Shown here piece after piece: positions 63,295 to 64,000 of a stretch of DNA of 64,000 nucleotides. The position numbers were made by a program, and so were the translations under genes. The stretch lies in contig NZ_JAUSYC010000001.1 of assembly GCF_030816485.1 (NCBI RefSeq), positions 558,001-622,000 on the forward strand, in the 5' to 3' direction. Numbering within the stretch: the first letter of the stretch is position 1; each line of letters opens with the position of its first letter. Source of the DNA: Arthrobacter sp. B1I2. GTDB taxonomy: Bacteria; Actinomycetota; Actinomycetes; Actinomycetales; Micrococcaceae. The notes beneath the pieces were generated by a model. That model was not told the origin of the DNA, ran no database searches, and was given only the letters and a program-made list of their open reading frames with translations.

Positions 63295-64000
63295 TCAGAA
63301 AGTATTGCTGAGCTTGCGGGTGACCTGGGCCAGGGAATCGTCGTCGCCCACGTTGCCGGCGAACACGATGTACGGGATGCCCTTGGCGGGTCCGTCCACC
63401 GGTTCCCAGAGGCTGACGATGCCGGGGAGCATGGGGCCGCGGACAATCGCGTGGCGGATTTCCAGGCCGTGGGCTGCCACATCCGAGGAGGTGATGCCGC
63501 CCTTGGCGATGACAAACCGCGGCGGGAAGGTCTTCAGGGTCCGGTTGACCACGTCAACGACGGCGGCGGAGACGGTCCGGGCGATCCGCAGGCTTTCGGC
63601 GGGGTCGTCCGTCTTGATGAGCAGGCGGCTGGTGTGGACGATGACGTCACCGCTGCGGAGGGCTTCGACGACGGCGTCCACCGTCCGGTCCAGGTGCGCC
63701 TTGGCTTCCGGCTCGGCGCCAAGGAGCTTCTCGACGTCGATCTCGATGGTGCGCGCAGAGCCGTGTTCTGCCGTGAGGACGTTAAGCTGCCGGGTGGTGA
63801 GGCCAACGTGCGAGCCCACCACGATCAGGCCGCCTGCCTCCGACGGGGTGTTGCCCGCATAGGCCTCTTCGGCGGTGAGGGCGGTGCGCACTTCCTGGCC
63901 GATGCGGCCACGGACGAACGGGGGGCCGACGCGGTAGAGGAGCTTCTTGCCCCGGCGTTCCGCTTCATCAAGGCCCAGGGCCAGGGCGCGGAAGTCGTTC
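63295..64000 (-). CDS. Four-carbon acid sugar kinase, DUF1537 family (C-terminal part, gene runs off the right edge)
   Basis: The open frame continues to the window edge, giving about 235 C-terminal residues. The start of the visible part reads LYRVGPPFVRGRIG and is followed by GGLIVVGSHVGLTTRQLNVL, FVIAKGGITSSDVAAHGLEI and the C-terminal nucleotide-binding PGIVSLWEPVDGPAKGIPYI and VFAGNVGDDDSL. These are OtnK/DUF1537 signatures. Known members phosphorylate 3-oxo-tetronates or related acids at C4. It is the first visible gene of the operon with the dehydrogenase, permease and aldolase. Confidence 0.92.
   Translation of the reverse strand, partial: NDFRALALGLDEAERRGKKLLYRVGPPFVRGRIGQEVRTALTAEEAYAGNTPSEAGGLIVVGSHVGLTTRQLNVLTAEHGSARTIEIDVEKLLGAEPEAKAHLDRTVDAVVEALRSGDVIVHTSRLLIKTDDPAESLRIARTVSAAVVDVVNRTLKTFPPRFVIAKGGITSSDVAAHGLEIRHAIVRGPMLPGIVSLWEPVDGPAKGIPYIVFAGNVGDDDSLAQVTRKLSNTF

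Overview
The window is a chromosomal segment of a high-G+C Gram-positive actinobacterium, most likely a member of the Micrococcaceae close to Arthrobacter or Pseudarthrobacter. The basis is gene content and style: a SigF/SigB-type sigma factor, a DUF3618/holin-like envelope cassette, a POL-PE-LIG type LigD next to Ku with a Lys/Ala/Ser-rich tail, a desferrioxamine-type siderophore operon, tandem glycine riboswitches, and tightly packed operons with ATGA, GTGA or TGATG stop-start overlaps. I saw no rRNA, tRNA, CRISPR array, phage or insertion sequence. Nearly all of it looks like stable core or near-core chromosome.

Layout. 1-1.8 kb: glycosyltransferase/HAD operon (minus strand, runs off the left edge). 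2-3 kb: sigma factor, divergent from an SDR gene. 4.2-8.4 kb: envelope and stress cassette (frameshifted Ala-rich protein, holin-like protein, DUF3618 protein, BrkB protein). 8.7-13.9 kb: small proteins, an O-methyltransferase, a thiamine-binding protein, a TetR regulator, and AzlCD with a DoxX protein. 14-19.3 kb: CoA transferase, frameshifted glycerophosphodiesterase, DUF445 protein, PxpA and an unknown membrane protein. 19.5-31.3 kb: glycine/C1 module. 31.4-34.6 kb: GH65 phosphorylase plus beta-phosphoglucomutase. 36-40.4 kb: fruR-fruK-fruA-ptsH. 40.5-45.6 kb: SRPBCC and methyltransferase genes, then ku and ligD. 46.5-50.1 kb: MHS-type MFS transporter, FUSC protein and an SDR. 50.1-55.6 kb: desABCD-like siderophore operon with an iron box. 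55.7-59.5 kb: small proteins, an FAD oxidoreductase, a GNAT protein and a membrane acyltransferase. 59.8-64 kb: acid-sugar catabolic operon (aldolase, GntP permease, 3-HIBDH-type dehydrogenase, DUF1537 kinase), running off the right edge.

The most coherent system is the glycine module. Two divergent tandem glycine riboswitches share long identical stretches and an identical ribosome-binding leader. One controls a glycine/serine/alanine-type permease plus purU; the other controls gcvP-gcvT-gcvH-glyA, with sdaA and lipA downstream. Together the genes import glycine, cleave it to CO2, NH3 and methylene-THF, make serine, deaminate it to pyruvate, build the lipoyl cofactor GcvH needs, and recycle formyl-THF. 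A perfect 35-bp inverted repeat brackets gcvH-glyA.

Other observations of note: two genes broken by what looks like one extra G in a three-base G run (4999-5001 and 15990-15992), several families of intergenic palindromes, a recurring TAAGCATGCTTA motif upstream of uncharacterised genes, and an acid-sugar operon that carries a fructose-bisphosphate-type class II aldolase where a decarboxylase is usually expected. All names rest on recognising families by eye; no database search was run.
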